Position numbers and translations under genes: made by a program. From positions 62,001 to 126,000 of the forward strand of contig JAFKKN010000002.1 of NCBI GenBank assembly GCA_017305535.1: a stretch of DNA of 64,000 nucleotides, written 5' to 3'. Numbering within the stretch: position 1 is the stretch's first letter; each line of letters starts with the position of its first letter. The notes below the pieces were generated by a model, which worked only from the letters and a program-made list of their open reading frames with translations, ran no database searches and was not told where the DNA came from. Origin of the DNA: Hyphomicrobiales bacterium (GTDB taxonomy: Bacteria; Pseudomonadota; Alphaproteobacteria; Rhizobiales; Xanthobacteraceae). Shown piece by piece: positions 52,978 through 61,760 of the stretch.

Positions 52978-54839
52978 ATCGCTTCGCCGAACTCCTCGAT
53001 CGCCTCAGTTACGAGCCCGGCCGCAACAACAAGCTGCGGCTGATCACGCAGTATTTTCGTGAGGTGCCCGATCCCGATCGCGGCTATGCGCTCGCCGCGC
53101 TCACTGGCGCGCTGTCGTTCAGGCACGCCAAGCCCGGATTGATCCGCGAATTGATCGCCGCGCGCGTCGATCCCGAACTGTTCGCGCTGTCTTACGATTA
53201 CGTGGGCGACCTGTCAGAGACGGTCGCGCTGATGTGGCCGAAGACGGCAGCTTCATCCCCGATCAAAGAGCCCCCCACCCCCGACCCCTCCCCACCACTT
53301 CGTGGGGGGAGGGGAGCAACCGGTGCGACCCCAACGTCCTCCCCTCCCTCCGCGAGCGTAGCGAGTGGCGGGGAGGGGTCGGGGGTGGGGGGCTCTTCGC
53401 CGCACATCAATGCGCAAGCTGGTGCCCCTCCCCAATCCTCCTGCACGGCGACGGAAAGAGCCGCACAAGGCCACAACAACCCGCCGCCACCGTCTCTTAC
53501 CGACGTCGTCACCACGCTCGCGACGCTCGGCAAGACCGAACTGCCCGCGCAACTCGCGCGCTGGCTCGACGAACTCGACGAGACCGGCCGCTGGGCACTG
53601 CTCAAACTGGTCACCGGGGCAATGCGCATCGGCGTCTCCGCGCGGCTGGCGAAGACCGCCGCGGCCGCGCTCGGCAATAAAGATCCGCACGATGTCGAAC
53701 TGATCTGGCCGGGCCTGACCCCGCCCTATCCCGATCTGTTTGCCTGGCTCGAAGGCCGCGCCGACAAGCCGGCCAACCGCGACGCCGCACCGTTCCGCCC
53801 GGTGATGCTGGCGCACGCCATCGAGACCGACGATTTCGCAGCGCTCGACGCGCGCGACTTCCTCGCCGAGTGGAAATGGGACGGCATCCGCGTACAGGCC
53901 GTCAGCGGCCGCGACGACGATGGAAACATCGTCTCGCGACTTTACTCGCGCACCGGCGAGGACATCTCAAAAAGTTTCCCCGATCTGCTGCCGTCGCTGC
54001 ATCTTCCCGGCGCCATCGACGGCGAATTGCTGGTGCTGCGCGAAGGCCGCGTGCAATCGTTCAACGTCTTGCAGCAACGGCTCAACCGCAAAAGCGTGAC
54101 GTCGAAGCTGACCAGGGAATTCCCGATCCACCTGCGCGCTTACGACCTGCTCGCGGACGATGACACCGACCTGCGGCTGCTGCCGTTCGCCGAGCGGCGC
54201 GCGCGGTTGGAAACGTTCGTCGCAAACCTTGACGATCCGCGCATCGACCTGTCGCCGGTGGTGCCGTTCGACGACTGGACGACCATCACCGCCGCGCGTG
54301 CCAATCCGGCGGCCTTCGGCGCCGGCGACGATGCCGAGGCGGTCGAGGGTGTGATGCTGAAGCGGCGCGACGCGGTCTATCTGCCCGGCCGACCCAAAGG
54401 CCAGTGGTGGAAGTGGAAACGCGATCCGCACATCATCGACGCGGTATTGATGTATGCGCAGCGTGGCCACGGCAAGCGGTCGTCGTACTATTCGGATTAC
54501 ACCTTCGGGGTCTGGACCCAAAGCGACGACGGCGACCAGCTGGTGCCCGTAGGAAAGGCCTATTTCGGCTTTACCGACGAGGAACTGCTGCAAATCGACC
54601 GCTTCGTCCGCCGCAACACCACGGAAAAATTCGGCCCGGTGCGCCATGTGGTGCACGAGCCGGACCAGGGGCTGGTGCTGGAAGTCGCCTTCGAAGGATT
54701 GCAGCGCTCAACGCGGCACAAATCCGGCGTCGCCATGCGCTTCCCTCGCATCAGCCGGCTGCGCTGGGACAAGCCGCCGCGCGACGCCGATCGACTGGAA
54801 ACGCTGGAGCGGATGCTGAAGACGGAAGAAACCCACTGA
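52974..54839 (+). CDS. ATP-dependent DNA ligase (cisplatin damage response type) with in-frame insertion
   Basis: 621 residues. The adenylation lysine is Lys301 in LAEWKWDGIRVQAV (motif I), and later motifs include GEDISKSFPDLLPS, IDGELLVLREG (motif III), EGVMLKRRDAVY (motif IV) and QWWKWKRDP (motif V). The family is usually shorter (about 530-570); the excess is an insertion at about residues 98-141, encoded by two copies of the G/C-tract palindromic unit. The insertion lies in the linker between the N-terminal DNA-binding domain and the ligase core, far from the catalytic Lys. Coupled to the exonuclease by overlap. Confidence 0.88.
   Translation: MNRFAELLDRLSYEPGRNNKLRLITQYFREVPDPDRGYALAALTGALSFRHAKPGLIRELIAARVDPELFALSYDYVGDLSETVALMWPKTAASSPIKEPPTPDPSPPLRGGRGATGATPTSSPPSASVASGGEGSGVGGSSPHINAQAGAPPQSSCTATERAAQGHNNPPPPSLTDVVTTLATLGKTELPAQLARWLDELDETGRWALLKLVTGAMRIGVSARLAKTAAAALGNKDPHDVELIWPGLTPPYPDLFAWLEGRADKPANRDAAPFRPVMLAHAIETDDFAALDARDFLAEWKWDGIRVQAVSGRDDDGNIVSRLYSRTGEDISKSFPDLLPSLHLPGAIDGELLVLREGRVQSFNVLQQRLNRKSVTSKLTREFPIHLRAYDLLADDDTDLRLLPFAERRARLETFVANLDDPRIDLSPVVPFDDWTTITAARANPAAFGAGDDAEAVEGVMLKRRDAVYLPGRPKGQWWKWKRDPHIIDAVLMYAQRGHGKRSSYYSDYTFGVWTQSDDGDQLVPVGKAYFGFTDEELLQIDRFVRRNTTEKFGPVRHVVHEPDQGLVLEVAFEGLQRSTRHKSGVAMRFPRISRLRWDKPPRDADRLETLERMLKTEETH
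53266..53397. repeat. G/C-tract palindromic unit pair inside the ligase gene
   Basis: Outer arms AAGAGCCCCCCACCCCCGAC... (53266-53293) and the reverse complement (53370-53397) match over 28 bp with no mismatch. Between them are two facing hairpins (CCACTTCGTGG and GCGAGCGTAGCGAGTGGCG) and inner arms GGGAGGGGAG / CTCCCCTCCC. The whole is open in frame and keeps the ligase reading frame. Same unit as in the helicase, but the two units point the opposite way (outer versus inner tracts). Confidence 0.92.
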
Positions 54840-54866
54840 AGCAGATCGTTGACCGCAACCTCTATT

Positions 54867-54996
54867 CGTCATTGCCGGGCTTGTCCCGGGCATCCACGGA
54901 CTTGCTGCATCACTCCGAAACAAGAGAGACGTAGATGGCCGGGACATAGGCGAGCGAAGCGACGCCGTTCTTCGAACGGCTATGCCCGGCCATGAC
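54867..54996. repeat. family 1 palindromic repeat, copy D (extended)
   Basis: Left end CGTCATTGCCGGGCTTGTCC, ATCCACG, then a longer middle (GAGACGTAGATGGCCGGG plus a hairpin CGCCGTTCTTCGAACGGC) and right end GCCCGGCCATGACAG. About 130 bp rather than 90 because of the extra hairpin. Right after the ligase stop in the 272-base gap before the DUF6460 gene; no gene was seen in the rest of that gap. Confidence 0.8.
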
Positions 54997-55111
54997 AGAA
55001 ATTAAGGCCATCACAAAAATTGAAGGACCGAACCCCCATTGACGCTGCCGCATTGGTTCCCCATTTGCGACGCGTTATAATCGTGGGAATCGATCCCACC
55101 GGAGACCCAAG

Positions 55112-55414
55112 ATGCCGAACGAGACCCGAGAACTGCCGGCGCGCAACGACGGCCTCTACCGCTTTCTCGGCGGCTCACCACTCGGCGTCGCGTTCCGGCT
55201 GGTGATGCTGTCGATCCTGGTCGGCGTGGTGCTGGCGGCGATCGGCTTCGATCCGTGGAATATCGTCCACTCGATCCGCCTGCTGTTCATTCGCCTCTGG
55301 GATCTCGGCTTCGATGCCATCAACGGGCTGTGGCGCTACTTCCTGCTCGGCGCCGTCATCGTGATTCCGATCTGGCTGATCGCGCGCCTTGTCAACGCGC
55401 CGCGCGGACGCTGA
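55112..55414 (+). CDS. DUF6460 family small membrane protein
   Basis: 100 residues with two hydrophobic helices (about 25-45, AFRLVMLSILVGVVLAAIGFD; about 76-92, FLLGAVIVIPIWLIARLV) and an N-terminal hydrophilic tail (PNETRELPARNDGLYRFLGG). DUF6460 proteins are conserved in Bradyrhizobium relatives; function unknown. GGAG is 12 bases upstream. Probably in an operon with the MATE gene, 16 bases apart. Confidence 0.75.
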   Translation: MPNETRELPARNDGLYRFLGGSPLGVAFRLVMLSILVGVVLAAIGFDPWNIVHSIRLLFIRLWDLGFDAINGLWRYFLLGAVIVIPIWLIARLVNAPRGR

Positions 55415-55430
55415 CCGTCGACAACACCTC

Positions 55431-56768
55431 ATGACGCTCATCGATCAGGCCGCGCGACGGGTCGATAGCCGTCGCGTATTCGTCATCGCCGGCCCGGCGA
55501 TGCTCGCCAACCTCACCACGCCATTGCTCGGCGTTGTTTCCACCGGCGCTATCGGCCAACTCGGCGACGCCGCGCTGCTGGGTGGCGTCGCGCTGGCCTC
55601 GGTGGCCTTCGACTGCGTGTTCTGGCTGTTCGGCTTCCTCCGCATGGCAACGGTGGCCTTCACCGCGCAAGCGCTGGGCGCCGACGACCGCATTGAAATC
55701 CGCGCTGTGCTGATCCGCGCGCTGCTGCTGGCCGCCGTCATCGGCGCGCTATTGATCGTGATGCGTGCGCCGCTGGCGTCGCTGATCTTCTCGGCGATGG
55801 GCGGCAGCGAGGCGGTGACCGCCGCCGCGACCAGTTACTTCCACATCCGGCTGTGGTCGGCCGCCTTCATGCTGGGCAATTATGTCATTCTCGGCTGGCT
55901 GGTGGGACAGGCCCGCACCGGCATCGCGCTGGCAATTCAGGTCGGCATCAACCTGCTCAACATGGTGCTGACCGTCGTGTTGGTGCTGATGCTGCACTGG
56001 GGCATCGCCGGCGCGGCCATCGCCACGGTGATCGCCGAGACCATCGGCTTCGCCAGCGGCCTCGTCATCGCACGCTACCTGCTCGGCCCGAATTATCGCG
56101 TCGCCCGCGCGCAACTGTTCGACCGCGCCCGCTGGCTGCGAATGCTGGCGGTCAATCGCGACATCATGATCCGCACCGCGGCATTGATCGGCGCGTTCCT
56201 GTTCTTCACCGCGCAGGGCGCCCGCGCCGGCGACCGCGTGCTCGCCGCCAACGCGGTGCTGTACAATTTCCTGATGATCGGCTCGTTTTTCCTCGACGGT
56301 CTTGCCAATGCCGCCGAGCAGCTCTGCGGCCAGAGTTTCGGCGCGCGCAACCGTGCACAGTTCGCGCGCGCGGTGCGGCTGGTGCTGGCATGGAGCGTCG
56401 GCTTCGGCGTCGTGGTATCGCTGATCTTCATCGCCGCCGGCGATCACCTGATCGACACCATCACCACCAGCCCGGATGTGCGGCTTGCCGCGCGCGAGTT
56501 CATGTGGCTCGCGGCGCTGGCGCCGGCCTGCGGCGTGCTCGCCTATTGCTTCGACGGCGTCTTCATCGGCGCATCGTGGGCGCGCGACATGCGCAACCTG
56601 ATGGTGACGGCCTTCGTCATCTACATCGTCGTCTGGTATGCGTTGACGCCGTGGGGCAATGCCGGGCTATGGACCGCGTTCCTGGCCTTCCTGCTGGCGC
56701 GTGGCCTATTGCAGGCAATGCGCTATCCAACGTTGGTCCGCGCGACGTTTAGCGCTGCGCCAGCATGA
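55431..56768 (+). CDS. MATE family efflux transporter (DinF-like)
   Basis: About 445 residues with 12 hydrophobic helices in two similar halves. The first half shows RVFVIAGPAMLANLTTPLLGVVSTGAIGQLGDA and the second DRVLAANAVLYNFLMIGSFFLDGLANAAEQLCGQSFGARN, both typical of the DinF branch. Exports drugs or metabolites with a cation gradient; substrate unknown. Start at 55431 is the first good methionine near the first helix; an earlier frame opening at 55389 overlaps the previous gene. Confidence 0.88.
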   Translation: MTLIDQAARRVDSRRVFVIAGPAMLANLTTPLLGVVSTGAIGQLGDAALLGGVALASVAFDCVFWLFGFLRMATVAFTAQALGADDRIEIRAVLIRALLLAAVIGALLIVMRAPLASLIFSAMGGSEAVTAAATSYFHIRLWSAAFMLGNYVILGWLVGQARTGIALAIQVGINLLNMVLTVVLVLMLHWGIAGAAIATVIAETIGFASGLVIARYLLGPNYRVARAQLFDRARWLRMLAVNRDIMIRTAALIGAFLFFTAQGARAGDRVLAANAVLYNFLMIGSFFLDGLANAAEQLCGQSFGARNRAQFARAVRLVLAWSVGFGVVVSLIFIAAGDHLIDTITTSPDVRLAAREFMWLAALAPACGVLAYCFDGVFIGASWARDMRNLMVTAFVIYIVVWYALTPWGNAGLWTAFLAFLLARGLLQAMRYPTLVRATFSAAPA

Positions 56769-56828
56769 TCTTATCGCGATCCGCAGGACCGCGAAGCGCA
56801 AACCGGCCCCGCCTTTCGGGATCAGACG

Positions 56829-57923
56829 TTAAGCCGGCCAGTCTTCCGCGGTGATGGCCGCGGCATCGGCACCGACGATTTCCGACAGCGAATCACGGCC
56901 GGTGCGCAGCAACGTTGCCACCAGATCACTCTTGATGCTGTCGATCAGGCTAAGACCCTTGTAGATCAGCGCGGAATAGAGCTGAATCAGAGTGGCCCCG
57001 GCGCGAATCTTGGTCAGTGCCGCACCGCCGCCGTCGATACCGCCGACGCCGATCAGCGGAAACGCGCCCTCGGCACGCACATAGGTTTCCGCCACCATAC
57101 GGGTCGAGAGCCGGAACAGCGGCCGCCCCGACAGACCACCCTGCTCCTTGGCGCGCACGGTCTCTCGCAGAGTTTCCGGCCGTGCCAGGGTGGTGTTACC
57201 GACGATCATGCCGTCGACGCGGCGTGAGCGTGCGATATGCACGACGTCGTCGAGTTCTCCGAGCGACAGATCCGGCGCGATCTTCAGCAACACCGGCGTG
57301 TCGCCCGCATTCTGCTGCACGCGGTCGCGCGTATCGATCACCCGCGCCAACAGATCGTCGAGCGCGTCCGCCTGTTGCAGGTTGCGCAGGCCGGGCGTGT
57401 TGGGCGAGGAGATATTGATGGTGAAATAGCTCGCCACCGGCGCAAAGGTTTCGATCAGCCGCACATAATCCTCGGTGCGATCCTGCGAATCCTTGTTGGC
57501 ACCGAGATTGATGCCGACGATGCCAGGCTGCTGCGCGCGGCCCGCAAGCCGCCGCAACACCGCCTCGGCGCCGTCATTGTTGAAACCCATCCGATTGATG
57601 ACGGCCTCGTCGCGCTCGAGACGAAACAGCCGCGGACGTGGATTGCCGTCCTGCGGGCGCGGCGTCACCGATCCGATCTCGACGAAGCCGAAGCCGAGTC
57701 GCAACAACGCGTCCGGCGCCTCGGCGCTCTTGTCGAACCCCGCGGCCAGCCCGATCGGGTTGCGGAAGTTCAGCCCGAACGCCCGCACCGCCAGCTTCGG
57801 ATCATCGGCGCGCGGCCGCATCGGCGGCAACAGCCGCAGACCCGAGATCGCCATACGGTGCGCATCCTCCGGATCGAACAGACGCAGCAGCGGCAGCGAG
57901 AACGTATCGAAAGCGCGGATCAC
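56829..57923 (-). CDS. pyrD: dihydroorotate dehydrogenase (quinone-dependent, class 2)
   Basis: 364-residue FMN enzyme of pyrimidine synthesis that passes electrons to ubiquinone. The class 2 marks are the N-terminal quinone-binding helices (LLRLFDPEDAHRMAI) and the serine-containing active loop in TINISSPNTPGLRNLQ. FMN-binding parts IGLAAGFDKSAEAPD and GVGGIDGGGAAL are present. Its ATG overlaps the DUF952 stop by 4 bases. Confidence 0.95.
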   Translation of the reverse strand: MIRAFDTFSLPLLRLFDPEDAHRMAISGLRLLPPMRPRADDPKLAVRAFGLNFRNPIGLAAGFDKSAEAPDALLRLGFGFVEIGSVTPRPQDGNPRPRLFRLERDEAVINRMGFNNDGAEAVLRRLAGRAQQPGIVGINLGANKDSQDRTEDYVRLIETFAPVASYFTINISSPNTPGLRNLQQADALDDLLARVIDTRDRVQQNAGDTPVLLKIAPDLSLGELDDVVHIARSRRVDGMIVGNTTLARPETLRETVRAKEQGGLSGRPLFRLSTRMVAETYVRAEGAFPLIGVGGIDGGGAALTKIRAGATLIQLYSALIYKGLSLIDSIKSDLVATLLRTGRDSLSEIVGADAAAITAEDWPA

Positions 57924-58273
57924 TGAGACAGCTCCGGAATGTCATGGCCGCCATCGGCCCGCGACGGCAGATCATACACCGCGGTGACCGCACCGAGGTC
58001 GAGCGCCTCATAAAGATGGGGAAACAGATCATCGTTGCGCGACGGCTCCCAGCGCAGCGCGTCGCCAAGCGCATCGACGTCGACGGCAATGAGAAACAGC
58101 CCGACCTGTCCGGAAAAATGCTTCCGCGCCGTCTCCGCCAGTTGCACGGCGGTAGAGAAATGGATGAAACCGTCGCGCTTGTCGTCGGCGCTGCCGTCAT
58201 AGATGCCCTGACGCTCGGCTTCCCGCCATGCCGAGGCCGGACAGATCTTGTAGATGATGCGCACCCGCGACAT
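57920..58273 (-). CDS. DUF952 domain protein
   Basis: 117 residues. DUF952 pattern: IYKICPASAWREAERQG near the N-terminus, SADDKRDGFIHFSTAVQL in the middle and VYDLPSRADGGHDIPEL at the end. The family is thought to be a small enzyme fold with unknown substrate. Coupled to pyrD by a 4-base overlap. Confidence 0.82.
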   Translation of the reverse strand: MSRVRIIYKICPASAWREAERQGIYDGSADDKRDGFIHFSTAVQLAETARKHFSGQVGLFLIAVDVDALGDALRWEPSRNDDLFPHLYEALDLGAVTAVYDLPSRADGGHDIPELSQ

Positions 58274-58410
58274 TCTCGCTTATTGTTGAGTTCCCTCAGG
58301 AATTCTCGATCCCCCGGCCGGGCGCTCAGTTCTGGCGTCCGACCGTATCGGCGCCCCCTCCGGACTTCAAGAGCCGCAACCGGCAGGCGGTGATTGCGGA
58401 AAACCTCGAG

Positions 58411-58443
58411 ATCAGGTAATAATTCCTAGATTCATTTCCTGAT
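58411..58443 (+). promoter_or_regulatory. possible operator before the S24/XRE repressor gene
   Basis: Inverted repeat ATCAGG (58411-58416) facing CCTGAT (58438-58443) with AATTCCT/AGG and a TAATAATT core between, an AT-rich window in a GC-rich genome. It ends 37 bases before the repressor start, so it could be an autoregulatory site. Confidence 0.4.
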
Positions 58444-58479
58444 TTCGCCTTCCTGCCCGGCCAAAGCCACGGATCCACG

Positions 58480-59106
58480 ATGCTGACCCATCATCAAATC
58501 TGGACCGCTCTCGACCGCCTTGCGGAGCACGCCGGCCTGTCGCCGTCGGGGCTTGCCAAGCGCGCGGGGCTGGACCCCACCACCTTCAACAAATCGAAGC
58601 GCGTGACTAACGACGGCCGCGAACGCTGGCCCTCGACCGAATCGGTCGCCAAGGCGCTCGCCGCCACCAACACCGCCATCGACACCTTCGTGCAACTGAT
58701 CGAGGACACCGCCCGCGGCACGCCGTCGGTGCCGCTGCTCGGCTTCGCCGAAGCCGGCTCCGGCGGCTATTTCGACGACGGCGGATTTCCGGTCGGCAAG
58801 GGCTGGGACGAGGTCGGGCTTCCCTCCGTCAGCGACAAGCACGCCTACGCGCTGGAAATCTCCGGCGACTCGATGAAGCCCGCCTATCGCGACGGCGACG
58901 TCATCATCGTCTCGCCGGGCACGCCGATCCGGCGTGGCGACCGCGTGGTGGTCAAGACCCGCGACGGCGAGGTGATGGTGAAGGAACTCAAACGCCGCAC
59001 CGCCAAGACGCTCGAATTGCAGTCGCTCAACCCGGCCCATCCGCACCGCACGCTGTCGCCCGACGAGGTGGAATGGATCGCCCGCATCGTGTGGGCGAGC
59101 CAATAG
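58480..59106 (+). CDS. XRE/S24 LexA-like repressor with intact self-cleavage site
   Basis: 208 residues. N-terminal XRE-type helix-turn-helix (about 5-75, GLSPSGLAKRAGLDPTTFNKSK). The LexA-type S24 domain has cleavage pair Ala92-Gly93 (GFAEAGSGGYF), the catalytic Ser131 in SGDSMKP and the Lys168 in VMVKEL, so RecA-dependent self-cleavage is possible. Similar proteins control prophage-like or SOS genes, but no phage genes are next to it; its targets are unknown. Divergent from DUF952/pyrD. Confidence 0.85.
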   Translation: MLTHHQIWTALDRLAEHAGLSPSGLAKRAGLDPTTFNKSKRVTNDGRERWPSTESVAKALAATNTAIDTFVQLIEDTARGTPSVPLLGFAEAGSGGYFDDGGFPVGKGWDEVGLPSVSDKHAYALEISGDSMKPAYRDGDVIIVSPGTPIRRGDRVVVKTRDGEVMVKELKRRTAKTLELQSLNPAHPHRTLSPDEVEWIARIVWASQ

Positions 59107-59188
59107 GTTTTTTCTCTCGACGGTTGCCACGAGCGATTTCGAAGACTACAGCCGGGGTTATCAACCTTATCGACACCGGATTTCCCAA

Positions 59189-60040
59189 ATGATCGCCGGA
59201 CTGCCCATGATCGACGTGGCCTGGCTCGCAATTGCGTTGCTGGTTGCGGGCGGCTTTACCGGCTTTCTCGCCGGCCTGTTCGGCGTCGGTGGCGGCGCCG
59301 TGCTGGTGCCGGCGCTCTATGAGTTGTTCCGCATTGTCGGAGTGCCCGACGATGTCCGCATGCCGCTGTGCGTAGGCACCTCGCTGGCCATCATCATCCC
59401 CACGTCGATCCGCTCCTATTATGCGCACCGGGCAACGAGCGCGGTCGACACCAGCGTGCTGCGCAGTTGGGCGGTGCCGGTGGTTGTCGGCGTCGTGTTC
59501 GGCAGCCTCATTGCGCGCTATGCACCGGCGGAGCTGTTCAAGATCGTGTTCGTGGCGATCGCGGGCATATCGGCCATCCGATTGCTGTTCGGCAAGGACA
59601 GTTGGCGGTTCGCCGACGATATGCCGAAGGGCCTGTTCCTGCGTGCTTACGGCGTCGTGATCGGCGTACTGTCGACGTTGATGGGCATCGGCGGCGGCCA
59701 GTTATCGAATTTGTTCATGACGTTCTACGGTCGCCCGATCCATCAGGCGATCGCGACATCGTCCGGCCTGGGCGTGTTGATCTCGATACCCGGCGCCATC
59801 GGTTACATCTATGCCGGCTGGCCGGCGGCCGCCGCGAATCCCGATACGCTGGCGCTGCAACTGCCCTTCGCGCTCGGTTACGTTTCGCTGATCGCGACGG
59901 TCATCGTGGCGCCGACCAGCGTGCTGACGGCACCGCTCGGCGTCAAGCTGGCGCACGCCTTGCCGAAACGCGCGCTCGAAATCGCCTTCGGAATCTTCCT
60001 GCTGCTGGTCTGCTCGCGCTTCTTCGTCAGCCTGTTCTGA
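59189..60040 (+). CDS. TSUP family transporter
   Basis: 283 residues with eight hydrophobic helices in two halves; half signatures FLAGLFGVGGGAVLVPALYELF and LSTLMGIGGGQLSNLFMTFYGRPIHQAIATS. This is the second TSUP protein in the window, distinct from the one at 39198 (no TIGR02186 partner here). Likely an exporter of sulfite or a small organic anion; substrate unknown. Converges with lysS. Confidence 0.87.
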   Translation: MIAGLPMIDVAWLAIALLVAGGFTGFLAGLFGVGGGAVLVPALYELFRIVGVPDDVRMPLCVGTSLAIIIPTSIRSYYAHRATSAVDTSVLRSWAVPVVVGVVFGSLIARYAPAELFKIVFVAIAGISAIRLLFGKDSWRFADDMPKGLFLRAYGVVIGVLSTLMGIGGGQLSNLFMTFYGRPIHQAIATSSGLGVLISIPGAIGYIYAGWPAAAANPDTLALQLPFALGYVSLIATVIVAPTSVLTAPLGVKLAHALPKRALEIAFGIFLLLVCSRFFVSLF

Positions 60041-60073
60041 CCGTGTCACGAACGCCGGCCGAACGGCCTCCGT

Positions 60074-61705
60074 TCACGCGCTCCGCGCCAGTGCACCATC
60101 GATCATCGCCACGGCGTTGCTAACGCCGTAGACCGCGACGAAAGAGCCGAAGCGGGGGCCTTTCTCCTGACCGAGCAGCACCTGATAGAGCATGTTGAAC
60201 CATTCCAGCGAGACGCCGGGGCGACCATCCTTGCCCGTCTTCTTGTGATCGAGGAACGGCTCGCGGCGGCCGATCTCATAGACCACGTTCTGGATGTCCT
60301 CGGCGCTGGCGTCTTCCGGCAATTGCGACAGCGCATCGCGCAAATCATTCAACGCGGCACGCTCGCCGTCGCTCGGCGCGCGGAACTGCTTCGCCGGCGC
60401 GACGAAGTCACGATAGTAATTGATCGCATAGCCGACCAATGCGTCGAGCGCGGGATGAGTCTGCGGCGTCACGCCCGGACGATAACGCCCGATGAAGCCC
60501 CACAGTGTCTCGGCATTCTCGGCATTGGACGACGACACCAGCGTCAGCAATAGCTGGAACGTCACCGGCATATCGGCCTTCGGCGGATTGCCGGCATGGA
60601 TGTGCCACACCGGATTGCTCAGGCGCTGCTTCATGTCCTGCCGCGCGTAGCCGTCGAGGAACTGCTGATAGTCGTCGACGTTGCGCGGGATCACGTCGAA
60701 ATAGAGTCGCTTCGCCGCCTTCGGCTCGCGATACATGAATAGCGAGAGCGATTCCGGCGACGCATAGCGCAGCCACTCATCGATGGTCAGCCCGTTGCCC
60801 TTCGATTTCGAAATCTTCTGGCCCTTGTCGTCGAGGAACAGTTCGTAGTTGAAGCCAGCCGGCGGCGTCCCGCCGATCGCCGCGCAGATCTTGCCCGACA
60901 GCTTTACCGAATCGATCAGGTCCTTGCCGGCCATTTCGTAATCAACGCCGAGCGCGGTCCAGCGCATCGCCCAGTCCGGCTTCCATTGCAGCTTGCAATG
61001 GCCGCCGGTGACCGGAACGGTGACGCGTTCCTTGGTCTCCGGGTCGTCGTAAGAGACCGTGCCGGCCTTGACGTCGTGCGCGACGATCGGCACCTGCAAC
61101 ACCACGCCGGTGCGCGGGCAGATGGGCAGGAACGGCGAGTAGCTGGCGGCGCGCTCCTCGCGCAGTGACGGCAGCATGATCGCCATCACCTTGTCGATCC
61201 TCTCCAGCATCTTCAGCAGCGTCGCATCGAAGCGGCCCGACTTGTAGTACTGCGTCGACGACGCGAACTCATAATCGAAGCCGAACGTATCGAGGAACGC
61301 GCGCAGCCGCGCGTTGTTGTGCTCGCCGAAACTCGGGTGCGTTCCGAACGGGTCCGCTACCCGCGTCAGCGGCTTGCCGAGATCCTGCGCGAGCATCTCC
61401 TTGTTCGGCACATTGTCCGGCACCTTGCGCAGACCGTCCATGTCGTCGGAGAACGCCAGCAACCGCGTCTTGATCTTGTCCTCGGTCAGCACGCGGAAAG
61501 CATGACGCACCATGGTGGTGCGCGCCACTTCGCCGAAAGTGCCGATATGCGGCAGGCCGGACGGACCATAGCCGGTCTCGAACAGCACCTCGTCCTTCGG
61601 CTTTGTTTTCAACCGCGCCACGATCTGCTTCGCCTGTTCGAACGGCCAGGCGTTGGATTGTTCGGCGATCACCCGCAACTCGGACGCGGTCAGTTCATTC
61701 GACAT
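60074..61705 (-). CDS. lysS: lysyl-tRNA synthetase, class I
   Basis: 543-residue class I LysRS, the archaeal-like type used in many alphaproteobacteria instead of the class II enzyme. HIGH-type motif is HIGT at 53-56 ([14 protein letters not shown]) and the KMSKS-type motif is KISKSKGNG near the middle. Large C-terminal anticodon-binding portion includes [12 protein letters not shown]. Charges tRNA-Lys. Confidence 0.96.
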   Translation of the reverse strand: MSNELTASELRVIAEQSNAWPFEQAKQIVARLKTKPKDEVLFETGYGPSGLPHIGTFGEVARTTMVRHAFRVLTEDKIKTRLLAFSDDMDGLRKVPDNVPNKEMLAQDLGKPLTRVADPFGTHPSFGEHNNARLRAFLDTFGFDYEFASSTQYYKSGRFDATLLKMLERIDKVMAIMLPSLREERAASYSPFLPICPRTGVVLQVPIVAHDVKAGTVSYDDPETKERVTVPVTGGHCKLQWKPDWAMRWTALGVDYEMAGKDLIDSVKLSGKICAAIGGTPPAGFNYELFLDDKGQKISKSKGNGLTIDEWLRYASPESLSLFMYREPKAAKRLYFDVIPRNVDDYQQFLDGYARQDMKQRLSNPVWHIHAGNPPKADMPVTFQLLLTLVSSSNAENAETLWGFIGRYRPGVTPQTHPALDALVGYAINYYRDFVAPAKQFRAPSDGERAALNDLRDALSQLPEDASAEDIQNVVYEIGRREPFLDHKKTGKDGRPGVSLEWFNMLYQVLLGQEKGPRFGSFVAVYGVSNAVAMIDGALARSA

Positions 61706-61760
61706 TCAGTTGCTCCACGCGACATGAGGCATCGGGCCTCATGCGCGATTCTTGCTCGTA

